A stretch of DNA of 64,000 nucleotides from Gelidibacter gilvus (GCF_004115975.1 NZ_SDDZ01000001.1:62001-126000), one strand, 5' to 3'. Positions 25,880-36,088 are shown, counted from the stretch's first letter. Numbers and translations are program-made. Notes: generated from the sequence alone by a model not told the origin.

Positions 25880-28800
25880 TAGTCTAAAATTAAATAATTG
25901 ATTGCAATAATAGTTTGATTGTAAGCATTAAGATTATCTAGATAAGTCATTTCAATATCTTTAGACGTCTCAATACTTTGAATGTATTGGAAAAAATCAA
26001 TTTCTCCTTCCTTAAGCGTTCGTTCTGCCGTTTTGATAATTTCTTCTGAAAGGTGCTTTCCCTGTGTTTCATAATAAAGAACGGCCTCATCATACTGCTG
26101 CAGCTTAGCAAATAAGGCTTCTTTTTCAGCCTGCCATTTTGATCGGTAATCCTGTTGTCTTTCTTCTACAATATCCTGAGCAATTTTTGAGGCCTTTATT
26201 TTAGAGGAATTCCCCCCGAACAATAGAGGAATCTTCAGACCTAATTGGTAACCCACAAAATCCTTGCTCAAACCGTCATTAATACCATGAAGATATTCCA
26301 AACTTATATCAGGCATTAAACTCTGATTTTCTTGCCGCAATCTCGCATCATAAAAGGATTTGGACTGTTCAAAATAGAGCATCCCCACATTTTCATTTAT
26401 AGATTCTGAATGCATTGACAACTTTCCTAAAGGCTCATCCGTAACGACAAGATCTTCAACCTGGACAGTTTTTTTTAGAAGTGACTGATACATGATCACT
26501 TCTTGCTGGGCTTGTCTATAAAGCGTTTCCAATTGTTTTTGTTTGGATTGCGCAGTGATCATTTCCAAATAATTGGTTTCCCCCAATTCAAACCGTCGTT
26601 TGGCAGATTGTGCGAAATTTTGGTACAAACTATCTAAAAAATGATAGGATCTGGCCTTGTTTTTGGCATAAGTCAAATTGTAATAGGCTGAATACACCTC
26701 TTTCTGTAGAACTTGAAGTCCTATAGCATGTGCAGACTCCTGCAATCTGACCTTCGCCCTGTTCACGTTTCTATCCGCTATATAAGCTGTGGGAAATTTA
26801 AAATCCTGTGAAACTCCAAAAACCTTTAAAGGATCCACTTCATTGGCATTATTTTCATACTTGTAATAAACAGAGGTTTTATCAAAACTGAAAGCACTTC
26901 CTATTAAAGCAACGGCTTCCTCAACTTGAAGCGAAGACGCCTTTAATCCAGAATTATTTTCAATGGCCAAATTCATAACCTCTTCAACGTTCATTGGCCG
27001 TTCTTGTGCACTCACATGAAACGTCAACATGAGCAACGCAATAGTTACAATTCCTGTTTTATTCATTTTTAATTCTCTTTTCTTTTCTACCCAAGCGTAT
27101 AATACTGGCAATACCACCAAGGTTAAAATTGTAGCACTAATCAATCCACCAATAACCACTGTGGCTAACGGACGTTGCACCTCAGCACCAGCGTTTGTGG
27201 AAATGGCCATGGGCAAAAACCCTAAGGCAGCCGCTGAAGCCGTTAGCAAAACAGGTCTTAAGCGCTCCTGTGTGCCACGTTTGATACGTTCTTCTATATT
27301 CATAACACCCTGGCTTTTAAGTTCTTTGAAATGTTCTATCAAGACAATTCCATTAAGTACGGCAATTCCAAATAGGGCAATAAATCCAACACCAGCGGAG
27401 ATGCTGAATGGTAAATCTCTCATCCATAAAAATAAGATGCCACCTACTGCTGATAAAGGAATGGCCGAATAAATTAACAACGCATCTTTAACGGAATGGA
27501 AAGCGAAGTACAACAGGATAAAAATCAGCACCAACGCTACGGGGACAGCCACCATTAATCGCGCCTTAGCACTTTGCAAGTTCTCAAATTGCCCACCATA
27601 GGTTATACTATATCCTGCTGAAAGTTTCAGATTATTCTCGATAAGATCCTGAACTTCGTCCACCACCGATTGCAAATCCCGATTTCTGACATTCACCCCA
27701 ACTACGATTCGCCGTTTGGTATCATCTCGAGATATTTGCGCTGGTCCAGTCGTATAAGTAATCTCCGCCAATTCACTCAACGGAATTTTTCCACCACTCG
27801 GAATATCCACATATAAATTTTTAAGACTTTCAATATTCTGTCTTTGTGATTCCTCAAGCCTTAGGACCAAATCAAATCGTTTTTCACCTTCAAAAACACT
27901 GCCGACGGTTCGCCCGGCAAAACCAGCAGAAATCAAATCGTTCAAATCCGCTATATTCACGCCATATCTGGCAATTTTACTTCGGTTGAATTTGACGCTC
28001 ATTTGAGGCAAACCTTCTACTTTTTCAACAATAATATCAGAAGCACCTTCTACGTCTTGAATCAAATTCTTTATTTCGTCCGCTTTTTGGGCTAAAACCG
28101 ATAAATCTTCTCCAAAAATCTTGATGGCCAAATCGGCGCGAACACCTGTAATCAATTCGTTAAATCGCATTTCTATGGGTTGTGTAAACTCCACTTCCAT
28201 TCCTGGGATGACCCGCAGCGCTTCTTCAAACTTATCGGCCAATTCATTTTTTGAGCTGGCAGATACCCATTCCTTCTTTGGTTTGAGTTTGATGATGACA
28301 TCACTTTCTTCCATGGACATCGGATCGGTTGGAACTTCTGCAGCACCAATTCGTGTCACCACTTGTTCCACTTCAGGGAAATTATCCAATAGTATCTGTT
28401 CGATTCTGGTGGTGATCTCTATCGTTTTGCTCAACGATGTTCCTGTTTTTAAAACAGGTTGGATGACAAAATCCCCTTCATCAAGTGTTGGTACAAATTC
28501 GCCGCCCATTCTGCTAAAAATCCAACCGCTTAATACTAATAACACTACCGATACCCCAATTACCAAGCGCGTATTTAATAATGCCCAATTGATTACTGGT
28601 CGGTATTGCCTATTTAAAAATCGCATCAAACGCACTGAAATGTTGGAATCCTTTGGTTTAACGGCTTTTAAAAACATGGAGGATGCCACCGGAACGTAAG
28701 TGAGACAAAAAATCATGGCACCAATCAAGGCAAAGCTGAAGGTCATCGCCATAGGCTTGAACATCTTACCTTCCACTCCACTCAAGGATAGTATCGGAAT

Positions 28801-30189
28801 AAAGACAATTAGAATAATAAGTTGCCCGAAAATGGCCGAATTCATCATTTTGGAAGCACTCTTTAAGGTAATCTGATCGATTTCAGATTGCTGCTCAACC
28901 TTTGAAAGTGATTGAATCTTGGCACTTTTCGTCACAATCTGATAGGCGATGAATTCCACAATAATGACGGAACCATCAATAATAATTCCGAAATCAATAG
29001 CTCCAAGACTCATCAAATTGGCATCAACACCAAAAATATTCATCATTGAAATGGCAAACAGCAAACTCAGCGGAATCACAGAGGCTACTACCAAACCAGA
29101 ACGCCAATTTCCTAATAATAGGACCACTACAAAAATAACGATCAACGAGCCCAAAATGAGGTTTTCTGCCACAGTAAAAGTCGTCTTATCAATAAGTTCG
29201 GTGCGTTCTAAAAACGCATTGATATAAACACCTTCGGGTAGTGTTTGTTCAATAGAGGCTACACGTTCTTTAACCGCATTAATGATCTTTTTGGAGTTAC
29301 CATCCTTAATCATCATAATTTGTCCGAGCACCTTCTCACCTTCACCATTTCCTGTAATGGCTCCAAAACGGGTGGCGCTACCAAAGCCAACTTTAGCAAT
29401 ATCCTTTACATATATAGGAACACCATCGTTTCTGACCACGATATTTTCAATATCCTGAAGCGATTGCACCAAACCTTCACCACGGATAAAAAATGCCTGA
29501 TTGGCTTTTTCAATGTATCCACCACCGGCTATACTGTTATTTTTTTCGAGTGCCTCATAAATTTCAGAGATGGAAATATTCATGGCATTCAATTGTTGCG
29601 GATTGATGGCCACCTCGTATTGCTTTAAAAATCCGCCCCAAGTATTGACTTCCACCACACCGGGAATCCCAGATAACTGACGTTTTACAATCCAATCTTG
29701 AATAGTCCGCAACTCAGTAATGCTATACTTGTCTTCATACCCAGGTTTGACATCAAGGATATATTGATAGATTTCACCCAATCCTGTGGTAATAGGACCC
29801 ATTTCTGGCACACCAAAACTTTCAGGAATTTTCTCTGAGGCCGATTTGATTTTTTCAGCAATGAGTTGCCGCGGTAAATAGGTTCCCATATCATCCTCAA
29901 AAACGATGGTCACCACAGAAAGTCCAAATTTTGAAGTCGAACGAATCTCAATAACGCCAGGCAAATTGGCCATTTCCAACTCAATAGGATAGGTAATAAA
30001 TTGCTCGACATCCTGAGTTGACAGGTTGCGCGATGTTGTGATTACTTGGACCTGATTATTGGTTATATCCGGAACGGCACCAATGGGGATCCTGGTTAAG
30101 GAAAAAATTCCAAAACCGATCACAAAGCCCATAAATAGTAGAATAATAAGCTTATTCCTTAAACTGAATCTTATAATATGTTCTAACAT
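25879..30189 (-). CDS. czcA: CzcA/CusA-type RND metal pump fused to a TolC-like outer-membrane factor
   Basis: A 1436-residue polypeptide. Residues 1 to about 1035 are a complete heavy-metal RND pump: DFGIIIDGSVIIVE holds the proton-relay Asp399, Asp405 and Glu412, and the MEMBRANE core ends at VVLPVLYAWVEKK. From Met1042 (codon 27064-27066) a second signal-peptide-like stretch (TGIVTIALLMLTFHVSAQ) starts a roughly 395-residue TolC/CzcC-type domain with two outer-membrane-efflux repeats. Such fusions are known in Bacteroidota. The TolC part must cross the inner membrane and reach the outer one, so cleavage or internal initiation is expected. Confidence 0.93.
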   Translation of the reverse strand: MLEHIIRFSLRNKLIILLFMGFVIGFGIFSLTRIPIGAVPDITNNQVQVITTSRNLSTQDVEQFITYPIELEMANLPGVIEIRSTSKFGLSVVTIVFEDDMGTYLPRQLIAEKIKSASEKIPESFGVPEMGPITTGLGEIYQYILDVKPGYEDKYSITELRTIQDWIVKRQLSGIPGVVEVNTWGGFLKQYEVAINPQQLNAMNISISEIYEALEKNNSIAGGGYIEKANQAFFIRGEGLVQSLQDIENIVVRNDGVPIYVKDIAKVGFGSATRFGAITGNGEGEKVLGQIMMIKDGNSKKIINAVKERVASIEQTLPEGVYINAFLERTELIDKTTFTVAENLILGSLIVIFVVVLLLGNWRSGLVVASVIPLSLLFAISMMNIFGVDANLMSLGAIDFGIIIDGSVIIVEFIAYQIVTKSAKIQSLSKVEQQSEIDQITLKSASKMMNSAIFGQLIILIVFIPILSLSGVEGKMFKPMAMTFSFALIGAMIFCLTYVPVASSMFLKAVKPKDSNISVRLMRFLNRQYRPVINWALLNTRLVIGVSVVLLVLSGWIFSRMGGEFVPTLDEGDFVIQPVLKTGTSLSKTIEITTRIEQILLDNFPEVEQVVTRIGAAEVPTDPMSMEESDVIIKLKPKKEWVSASSKNELADKFEEALRVIPGMEVEFTQPIEMRFNELITGVRADLAIKIFGEDLSVLAQKADEIKNLIQDVEGASDIIVEKVEGLPQMSVKFNRSKIARYGVNIADLNDLISAGFAGRTVGSVFEGEKRFDLVLRLEESQRQNIESLKNLYVDIPSGGKIPLSELAEITYTTGPAQISRDDTKRRIVVGVNVRNRDLQSVVDEVQDLIENNLKLSAGYSITYGGQFENLQSAKARLMVAVPVALVLIFILLYFAFHSVKDALLIYSAIPLSAVGGILFLWMRDLPFSISAGVGFIALFGIAVLNGIVLIEHFKELKSQGVMNIEERIKRGTQERLRPVLLTASAAALGFLPMAISTNAGAEVQRPLATVVIGGLISATILTLVVLPVLYAWVEKKRELKMNKTGIVTIALLMLTFHVSAQERPMNVEEVMNLAIENNSGLKASSLQVEEAVALIGSAFSFDKTSVYYKYENNANEVDPLKVFGVSQDFKFPTAYIADRNVNRAKVRLQESAHAIGLQVLQKEVYSAYYNLTYAKNKARSYHFLDSLYQNFAQSAKRRFELGETNYLEMITAQSKQKQLETLYRQAQQEVIMYQSLLKKTVQVEDLVVTDEPLGKLSMHSESINENVGMLYFEQSKSFYDARLRQENQSLMPDISLEYLHGINDGLSKDFVGYQLGLKIPLLFGGNSSKIKASKIAQDIVEERQQDYRSKWQAEKEALFAKLQQYDEAVLYYETQGKHLSEEIIKTAERTLKEGEIDFFQYIQSIETSKDIEMTYLDNLNAYNQTIIAINYLILD

Positions 30190-30257
30190 AACTCATACGT
30201 AAAGCGTTGTAAACCATTGCGAAATGGTTTATTTAAAATAACTTAAACTAAAATGAA

Positions 30258-30689
30258 TTATGCAGTTTTAGGTGGCTGAAACACAGATGGTTTCTCAAAT
30301 AATGAGAACGATTCTTTATAATGGAAATTCAGACGAATTTCAACAAAAGCCTCGTATGAGTCTGAAAACTCGACATTTTGAAGTGTAAAAGAGGTGTTTA
30401 TATGACAACAGTTGTGGTCAATATGTTTGAAGGGTAAATCTTCATGTTCAGAATGATCATCTCCAAGATGCAATGAAGCTTCACCGTAATGTTCAGAAAG
30501 GAAATCAAAAAAAGAATCACCATAGGTTTCTTGGTGATAAGACGCATGCTCCATAAGCACACCAAATTTTGACAGGTCTTCAAAGCTGATATTCAGACTT
30601 TGAAAAAGAATCAAGACGCTATAGAATATGGCAACTAACTTTGACATGTGAGCAAAGCTAAGAAAAAAACTTAACACCTTATGTGACAT
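30258..30689 (-). CDS. Exported His-rich small protein of the metal-efflux operon
   Basis: A 143-residue protein with a hydrophobic N-terminus (Met1 or Met15, SKLVAIFYSVLILFQSLNI) that is probably a signal peptide or anchor. The middle (about 70-100) is rich in His, Asp and Glu, with HLGDDHSEHED and HIDHNCCH, a likely metal-binding stretch. An AAAAGGTGA sequence upstream of the ATG at 30689 is a good ribosome-binding site, rare in this genome. It begins 10 bp after the large barrel gene and precedes czcA by 68 bp. Its role as periplasmic metal sensor or buffer is inferred. Confidence 0.78.
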   Translation of the reverse strand: MSHKVLSFFLSFAHMSKLVAIFYSVLILFQSLNISFEDLSKFGVLMEHASYHQETYGDSFFDFLSEHYGEASLHLGDDHSEHEDLPFKHIDHNCCHINTSFTLQNVEFSDSYEAFVEIRLNFHYKESFSLFEKPSVFQPPKTA

Positions 30690-30699
30690 AAGTCACCTT

Positions 30700-33600
30700 T
30701 TAAAAATAAGCTTTCAATTGGACTGTTCCTGTATGGATGGTTTTAGAGGTTTCTGTTTTACGTCCGAAGTAATTCAGGTTTAAATCTAAAAATGCGGTCA
30801 ATTTCCGCTGTGCCAATAAGGTCCAGGTGAAGTTTTTACCAGGCTGTAAACCTTCCAGCATTTGATACGATACTGGCGTGTTTGCATTGCCTTCAAAGCT
30901 GTTGTCATAAAAATTGATTTCACCAGTAAGGGCAACTTTTTGAGCTTTATTATAGGTGAATGACAATCCGAAATTATTTTGAAGCAAAGTTTCCATATTG
31001 CCGATGGTATTGTCTTTGGAAGTGTATTGGTAAAAGATATCAAAGCGGGCATTCTCATTGAACAAATAAGACAATTTAGGTTGCAGGCGTGTTTCGTCTA
31101 TTTTATAATTTCGAGTTGCGAAATTTTCACTCAAACTTTGATTTTCTTCTAAACTAGTTTTTAAATTCAACAGCCAACTTTCGGCAAACTTGTGATTAAA
31201 ATTAAGTTGATGGCTATATAATTTACTCTCTTGAAATCCGATGGAAAGTAAAGTTTTCGCGGCGTTGGTTAAAAATGTGTAGGATGTGGTGTATTGTTGT
31301 TTCCCTCTATTAAAAAACAAAATGTTTCTAACACTCTTGTTCAATGCTAATTGATTCTCGTCGCTATCTGCAAAGGGGTTGAGATCAAAGGCACTGTCTT
31401 GTCTTTTTAACTTCCGATCCACTAAATAGGAGGTCTGATTGTAAAAATGCGACCAAAATTTCTTGCTGCTACTTTCACTCACTGCCCATTGTTGCGGATT
31501 GATGGTCACAGTTTGACTCAATCTGTTTTGATGCGTTTTGACAAATACTTGATTGGGCAACAGCACCCTGATGAATTCACCTTGATCCTGAAATTGTGCA
31601 ATTTCAAATTCGTTGAGCTCTTGAATGCCATTGTTATTATAGTCAATCCACGTGTAGGCACCTTGACCTGGTTCCACTTTGACATAGGTAAAATCCTGTT
31701 GAGGCAGACTTCCGGCATTGGTCTCAAAAACCGTGTTCCATAACACTATTTGAGAAAACAGTTGCTTATTGAAAGTCACTCTCGAATTTAAGGAATTTTC
31801 ATTTTCAATGGCTTTATCCACCGATTTTAATGTGCGATAATTAATATAAACACCGAAATCTGTCGAGGCATTCTGAATGATTTTCGATTTTATATAATAA
31901 GTATTGGAAGTGCTGACCTTTTCTACACTATTCATACGTAAACTATCATTGACGCGATGTCGATACCCCACTTCGGCAAAAACTTTTGTGCTGTCGCCAA
32001 TTCCGTAAAACACTTCCGTCGATTTAAAGCGTTGGCTTAATGTGGTTAGTTGGTTGGTTGAAATTTCGCGTTGCTCATTATCTTCTGCAGCCAATTTCGT
32101 TCCCACCCATTGGTTTTTGAAGTTATAAGTCAATCTATTAAAAGTCCTTAAAAACGTCGATTCCGAGATATCACTTTCACTATTCAAAATACTGGAATTG
32201 GTAAAAACTTGCCATCTTCCAAACTTCAAACTGGCAAATGCACTATGTCTATTGCCATTGAAATTTTCAGAATAATTAAGATGCTCAAATTTATAACTGG
32301 CCATACCGTTTTTTGGATGAAAGAGATCAAGGCCTGCAGTCAGTAAATTTTGATTCCCGAGTGGCATTTCCAAATTCCAATCCCGATTGAACTCTGCATA
32401 ATACAACCGTTGGATGGATTTAAAATCCTTTTGAATGATATCCGCATCAAGAATGGCGGACAAATTCCAAAGACTATCGCTTTTTATGACCTCTTGCCGG
32501 ACGCGAAGTTTTCCGGCGAATCCGTCGTTATTGTCATCATCCAAGTTTGAAAAAAGATTTAAATCGTTTTTACTGCCAGCGGCTTCAAAATAAATATCCG
32601 TTCTCTCGGTAGGTTTATAGCTTCCATTCACCACTGCCACCTGCAATTTAGTGGGTGCAATCAATTGGACGATCGCAGCATAATTTCCTTGAGGCACACC
32701 AGAAACTGGCGACACGTACTCATAGATATTAGAAACTGCATTGCTATTAATCAGGACATAATCCCCCTGATTATCGCCAACCAAACGGAATTTGACACTG
32801 TACAATTCATCTTCAGGATTGGTTGAAAACACATAAGCTTCTTCACCATCTAAAAGTATTTTTTTGTATAAAATACGGTTTTCATTATACGGCTCAGGCA
32901 CACCAGAAGGTGCGACCATCAAGGATTGATCATCGCCGGCATTGGCCAAAATTTGGACCTGTTCCGGGGATAAGTTTTGTTGTAAAGGTTGATTTTTAGA
33001 ATCGACTTCTGAATAGACGGAAGCACCGATTTTAAATTTTTTGGTTTCGACACTTCCCCCGCCAAATACCGTAAACCTTGAGAAATTACGTTCACTAAAC
33101 TGATAATCTACGGTAATGCGCATTTCAGAAGTCATCGGGAAGGTGGAGTTGAAAATGATTTCACCCGCGTTGTAGTCGATGATGTAATCTTGATTTTCAC
33201 CGCGTTTTATAGGCGTTCCGTTCACATAAACCGTTTCACTGCCAGAAACCACCAACACATACAACTCGTTATTTGGACCCCTCAATTTGTAAGGGCCTTG
33301 ATTGCCTTCTTGCGCCCTAAATTGACTGGTCGTAAATTGACCTCTAACCAATGCACCGGCAGCAAACAAATGAGTTCTGGAAGTGTCGTTGTCCAAATCT
33401 ACATCCACATTCAAGCCTTGAACGCGTTTGGTGAAACTGGCAAAATACGAATCCTTGTTTTGTAAATCAATATCTCCTGCCCTGATCCGCCAGGTATCAC
33501 TAAACAATTCAATAAAAACTTGATCAAACTCGTCCAGACGTTGGGAATAACCACTTTCCTGCAACGGAATATTGGCATCTTGAATTGACGCCCTCAAAGA

Positions 33601-34110
33601 CACCTTATCACTCAACTTTCCAGAAATTTGAAGATCGAGCTCGCTGTTCAATACCGAGTTTTGATTGTTGCCAATGGTCACACCTCTTGAAATACTTCCT
33701 GAAGTGGTCAATCCATCAAAAGGTGTAAAATTTTTGGTCAAGGTCGATTGCTGCATCTTATAGAGTTGCTGCATGTTATTGGTGTTTTCAACGATGATCT
33801 TATCGTCAAGCTGAAAATATTTACGAGTGATAAAATTTGGATACCTTAGATAATCAATGATTACAGAGTCTGTTTCAACAGGTTTTTTAAACGTCAGAAG
33901 CGCTTTTGAAAAATCGACTTTATAATAAGAAGTGTCAATGATGACATTCTCTTTAGTTTTAAGACTGAATTGACTGGAATTAATGCTCACCGAATCAATT
34001 TTAATTGAATCTTTGACCGCCATTTTCTTTACCCTATAATTGGACGTTGGTTCCTGCGCATACACACAACAACACGTTAAAAAGGAGATAACAAGAACAG
34101 CAATTTTCAT
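30700..34110 (-). CDS. Large outer-membrane beta-barrel protein, unknown function
   Basis: An 1136-residue protein with a signal peptide (TCCCVYAQ end, about residue 18). A roughly 300-residue N-terminal region contains the conserved-looking stretch GSISRGVTIGNNQNSVLNSE and the NGTPIKRGENQDYIIDYNAGEI strand pattern. The rest is made of long alternating beta-strands ending in aromatic FGRKTET...QLKAYF, as in large TonB-independent barrels. I do not recognise a named family. It lies 10 bp upstream of the His-rich protein, so it may be co-expressed with the metal operon by position only. Confidence 0.75.
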   Translation of the reverse strand: MKIAVLVISFLTCCCVYAQEPTSNYRVKKMAVKDSIKIDSVSINSSQFSLKTKENVIIDTSYYKVDFSKALLTFKKPVETDSVIIDYLRYPNFITRKYFQLDDKIIVENTNNMQQLYKMQQSTLTKNFTPFDGLTTSGSISRGVTIGNNQNSVLNSELDLQISGKLSDKVSLRASIQDANIPLQESGYSQRLDEFDQVFIELFSDTWRIRAGDIDLQNKDSYFASFTKRVQGLNVDVDLDNDTSRTHLFAAGALVRGQFTTSQFRAQEGNQGPYKLRGPNNELYVLVVSGSETVYVNGTPIKRGENQDYIIDYNAGEIIFNSTFPMTSEMRITVDYQFSERNFSRFTVFGGGSVETKKFKIGASVYSEVDSKNQPLQQNLSPEQVQILANAGDDQSLMVAPSGVPEPYNENRILYKKILLDGEEAYVFSTNPEDELYSVKFRLVGDNQGDYVLINSNAVSNIYEYVSPVSGVPQGNYAAIVQLIAPTKLQVAVVNGSYKPTERTDIYFEAAGSKNDLNLFSNLDDDNNDGFAGKLRVRQEVIKSDSLWNLSAILDADIIQKDFKSIQRLYYAEFNRDWNLEMPLGNQNLLTAGLDLFHPKNGMASYKFEHLNYSENFNGNRHSAFASLKFGRWQVFTNSSILNSESDISESTFLRTFNRLTYNFKNQWVGTKLAAEDNEQREISTNQLTTLSQRFKSTEVFYGIGDSTKVFAEVGYRHRVNDSLRMNSVEKVSTSNTYYIKSKIIQNASTDFGVYINYRTLKSVDKAIENENSLNSRVTFNKQLFSQIVLWNTVFETNAGSLPQQDFTYVKVEPGQGAYTWIDYNNNGIQELNEFEIAQFQDQGEFIRVLLPNQVFVKTHQNRLSQTVTINPQQWAVSESSSKKFWSHFYNQTSYLVDRKLKRQDSAFDLNPFADSDENQLALNKSVRNILFFNRGKQQYTTSYTFLTNAAKTLLSIGFQESKLYSHQLNFNHKFAESWLLNLKTSLEENQSLSENFATRNYKIDETRLQPKLSYLFNENARFDIFYQYTSKDNTIGNMETLLQNNFGLSFTYNKAQKVALTGEINFYDNSFEGNANTPVSYQMLEGLQPGKNFTWTLLAQRKLTAFLDLNLNYFGRKTETSKTIHTGTVQLKAYF

Positions 34111-34192
34111 CTAATACATTAACTTCTAAAGACAGATATTATTTTATCGTTAAAATGCCTTTAAAATTATCGTATAAAAGTACAGTATTATT

Positions 34193-34200
34193 TAAGTTTG
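34193..34200 (+). promoter_or_regulatory. -7 promoter box for the exonuclease III gene
   Basis: TAAGTTTG matches TAnnTTTG, 50 bp before the ATG. Confidence 0.45.
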
Positions 34201-34250
34201 TGCGAAATCAAGTTTTAACTTAAAGATTCCCGTTTTCCTGGGAAATACAT

Positions 34251-35015
34251 ATGAAAATCATCTCCTACAACGTCAACGGTATTCGTGCAGCACTCAATAA
34301 AGGATTCATCGAGTGGTTAAAAAGCGCCAATCCAGACGTCATTTGCCTACAAGAAATCAAAGCCATGGAAGAACAATTGGACGTCTCGGTTTTTGAAGAA
34401 GCAGGATATCCATATCATTATTGGTTCAGTGCGCAAAAAAAAGGCTATAGTGGCGTGGCCATACTCTGCAAAACCAAACCTAACCACGTAGAATACGGCA
34501 CAGGAATTGCATCCATGGACTTTGAAGGACGTAACCTAAGAGTAGACTTTGACAACGTCTCCATTATGAGTCTGTATTTACCATCAGGCACCAATGACGC
34601 TCGTTTGCAACATAAATTTGATTATATGGATATGTTCCAGGTTTATATCGATGAACTGAAAACAAGAATCCCAAATCTGATTATTTTAGGCGATTATAAC
34701 ATTTGTCATGAAGAAATAGATATCCACAATCCGAAAGGACTTTCCAATGTTTCTGGATTTTTACCTGTGGAACGCAAATGGATTGGAAATTTTATGAGTA
34801 ACGGATTTATAGATTCCTTCAGACATTTTAATAAAGAACCTGATAATTATACCTGGTGGAGCTATAGAGCCAACTCAAGAGCAAGAAACAAGGGCTGGCG
34901 ATTGGATTATGCATTAGTGAACGCTCCCTTACAAGAAAAATTGAAACGCAGCGTTATCTTGTCAGATGCTGTGCATAGTGACCATTGTCCGATATTGCTG
35001 GAAATTGAGGATTGA
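34251..35015 (+). CDS. xth: Exodeoxyribonuclease III
   Basis: A 254-residue AP endonuclease/3'-5' exonuclease of the EEP superfamily, used in base-excision repair. SYNVNGIRAALNKGF starts the fold; CLQEIKA contains the metal-binding Glu; GDYNICHEEIDIHNPK and the final SDHCPILLEI supply the catalytic Asp, Asn and His. Length is normal. It is divergent from the outer-membrane barrel gene. The spacer after it contains low-complexity gaagacc repeats. Confidence 0.95.
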   Translation: MKIISYNVNGIRAALNKGFIEWLKSANPDVICLQEIKAMEEQLDVSVFEEAGYPYHYWFSAQKKGYSGVAILCKTKPNHVEYGTGIASMDFEGRNLRVDFDNVSIMSLYLPSGTNDARLQHKFDYMDMFQVYIDELKTRIPNLIILGDYNICHEEIDIHNPKGLSNVSGFLPVERKWIGNFMSNGFIDSFRHFNKEPDNYTWWSYRANSRARNKGWRLDYALVNAPLQEKLKRSVILSDAVHSDHCPILLEIED

Positions 35016-35095
35016 AGATTGAAGACGGATGACCGAAGTCCGAAGACTGATGACCGACGACCGAAGACCGAAGACTGCAGACTGCAGACTAATAA
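35016..35095 (+). repeat. Low-complexity spacer of degenerate gaagaccg/gactgca units
   Basis: Imperfect units of 7-12 bp (gatgaccgaagtccgaagac, gaagaccgaagac, tgcagactgcagac) fill the gap between the xth stop codon and the next gene. Similar wording occurs at 5265-5285, 5330-5340, 5767-5800 and 42556-42590. They are too irregular for a CRISPR array. Confidence 0.6.
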
Positions 35096-35123
35096 ATGAA
35101 CCTAACAATAAAAACCTATAAAC

Positions 35124-36080
35124 ATGATTAAAAAATTGTCCCTTATTGCATTAACGCTTGTATTGACAACGTCTTGTGTGTCAAAAAAAATCTATACAGA
35201 TTTAGAGAGTAAATACGCCTCTTTAAGAAAAGAGAACCGAAAAATCTCTGATGAAAACGCCGATCTGAAGAAAGATCTGATCCTGTCTCAGAATAGATTA
35301 TTGCAATTACAAAGAGATTATGATGATACCACAGCTAAACGGAATGAGCTTCAAAAGGAATATGATATCACCAATACCAATCTTAAAAACCTGCAAGAAT
35401 CGTATCAAGCTTTAGAAAAAAACAGCTCTTCTGCTATTGCCGAAAATGCTAAAAAGAATAGAGAGTTATTAGCACAATTAGAAGCGAAAGAACAAGCTTT
35501 AGCCAATGAAAATACGCGTTTGCAAAAATTGAAGGACGACATGGAAGCCCGTTCACATCGGATTGCAGAACTTGAAAGCATGATTGCTGCCAAAGATGCT
35601 GCCATGAACAGACTTAAAGATGCTATTTCCAAAGCCCTGACCAATTTTGAAGGCAAAGGTTTGACCGTTGAACAACGCGATGGTAAAGTGTACGTTTCTA
35701 TGGAAAATAAGTTGTTGTTCCAATCGGGAAGTTGGGCCGTGGGCGTCAACGGTAGAGAAGCCGTAAAACAATTGGGAAGTGTGTTGGCTCAAAATCCAGA
35801 CATTGCCATTTTGATTGAAGGCCATACGGATAACGATCCTTATAATGGCACTGGACCAATGAATAGCAACTGGGATCTATCAACAAAACGTGCTACCTCA
35901 ATCGTTCAAATTTTAAAAGAGAACCCAGCCATCAATCCTGAGAACTTGACCGCCGCAGGTCGTGGTGAATATGCACCAATCGCAACAAACGACACCGCTG
36001 AAGGTAAAGCCAAAAACAGACGTATTGAAGTTATTCTAACACCTAAATTAGATGAAATTTCTAAACTGTTGAATGATTAA
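35124..36080 (+). CDS. OmpA-family lipoprotein with coiled-coil stalk
   Basis: A 318-residue lipoprotein. The lipobox is LTTSC near residue 18. A coiled coil with regular Leu/Lys/Glu heptads covers about 25-175. The C-terminal OmpA domain has IEGHTDNDPYNG and LTAAGRGEYAP, ending in NRRIEVILTPK, which binds peptidoglycan diaminopimelate. The protein should tether the outer membrane to the cell wall with a long spacer. It has its own transcript bounded by a 15-bp perfect inverted repeat downstream. Confidence 0.9.
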   Translation: MIKKLSLIALTLVLTTSCVSKKIYTDLESKYASLRKENRKISDENADLKKDLILSQNRLLQLQRDYDDTTAKRNELQKEYDITNTNLKNLQESYQALEKNSSSAIAENAKKNRELLAQLEAKEQALANENTRLQKLKDDMEARSHRIAELESMIAAKDAAMNRLKDAISKALTNFEGKGLTVEQRDGKVYVSMENKLLFQSGSWAVGVNGREAVKQLGSVLAQNPDIAILIEGHTDNDPYNGTGPMNSNWDLSTKRATSIVQILKENPAINPENLTAAGRGEYAPIATNDTAEGKAKNRRIEVILTPKLDEISKLLND

Positions 36081-36088
36081 TTGATCTT

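Noticed and set aside
27029-27472. Open frame of 147 codons on the plus strand
   Set aside because: Antisense to the czcA/TolC junction; no promoter or protein features.
28121-28699. Open frame of 192 codons on the plus strand
   Set aside because: It lies fully antisense to czcA, has no recognisable domain, and its low-complexity Ser/Thr/Ile/Asn composition is what the complement of a membrane-protein gene gives.
35016-35095. Possible CRISPR-like repeat array
   Set aside because: Units are short, irregular and without spacers of constant length; no cas genes are near.
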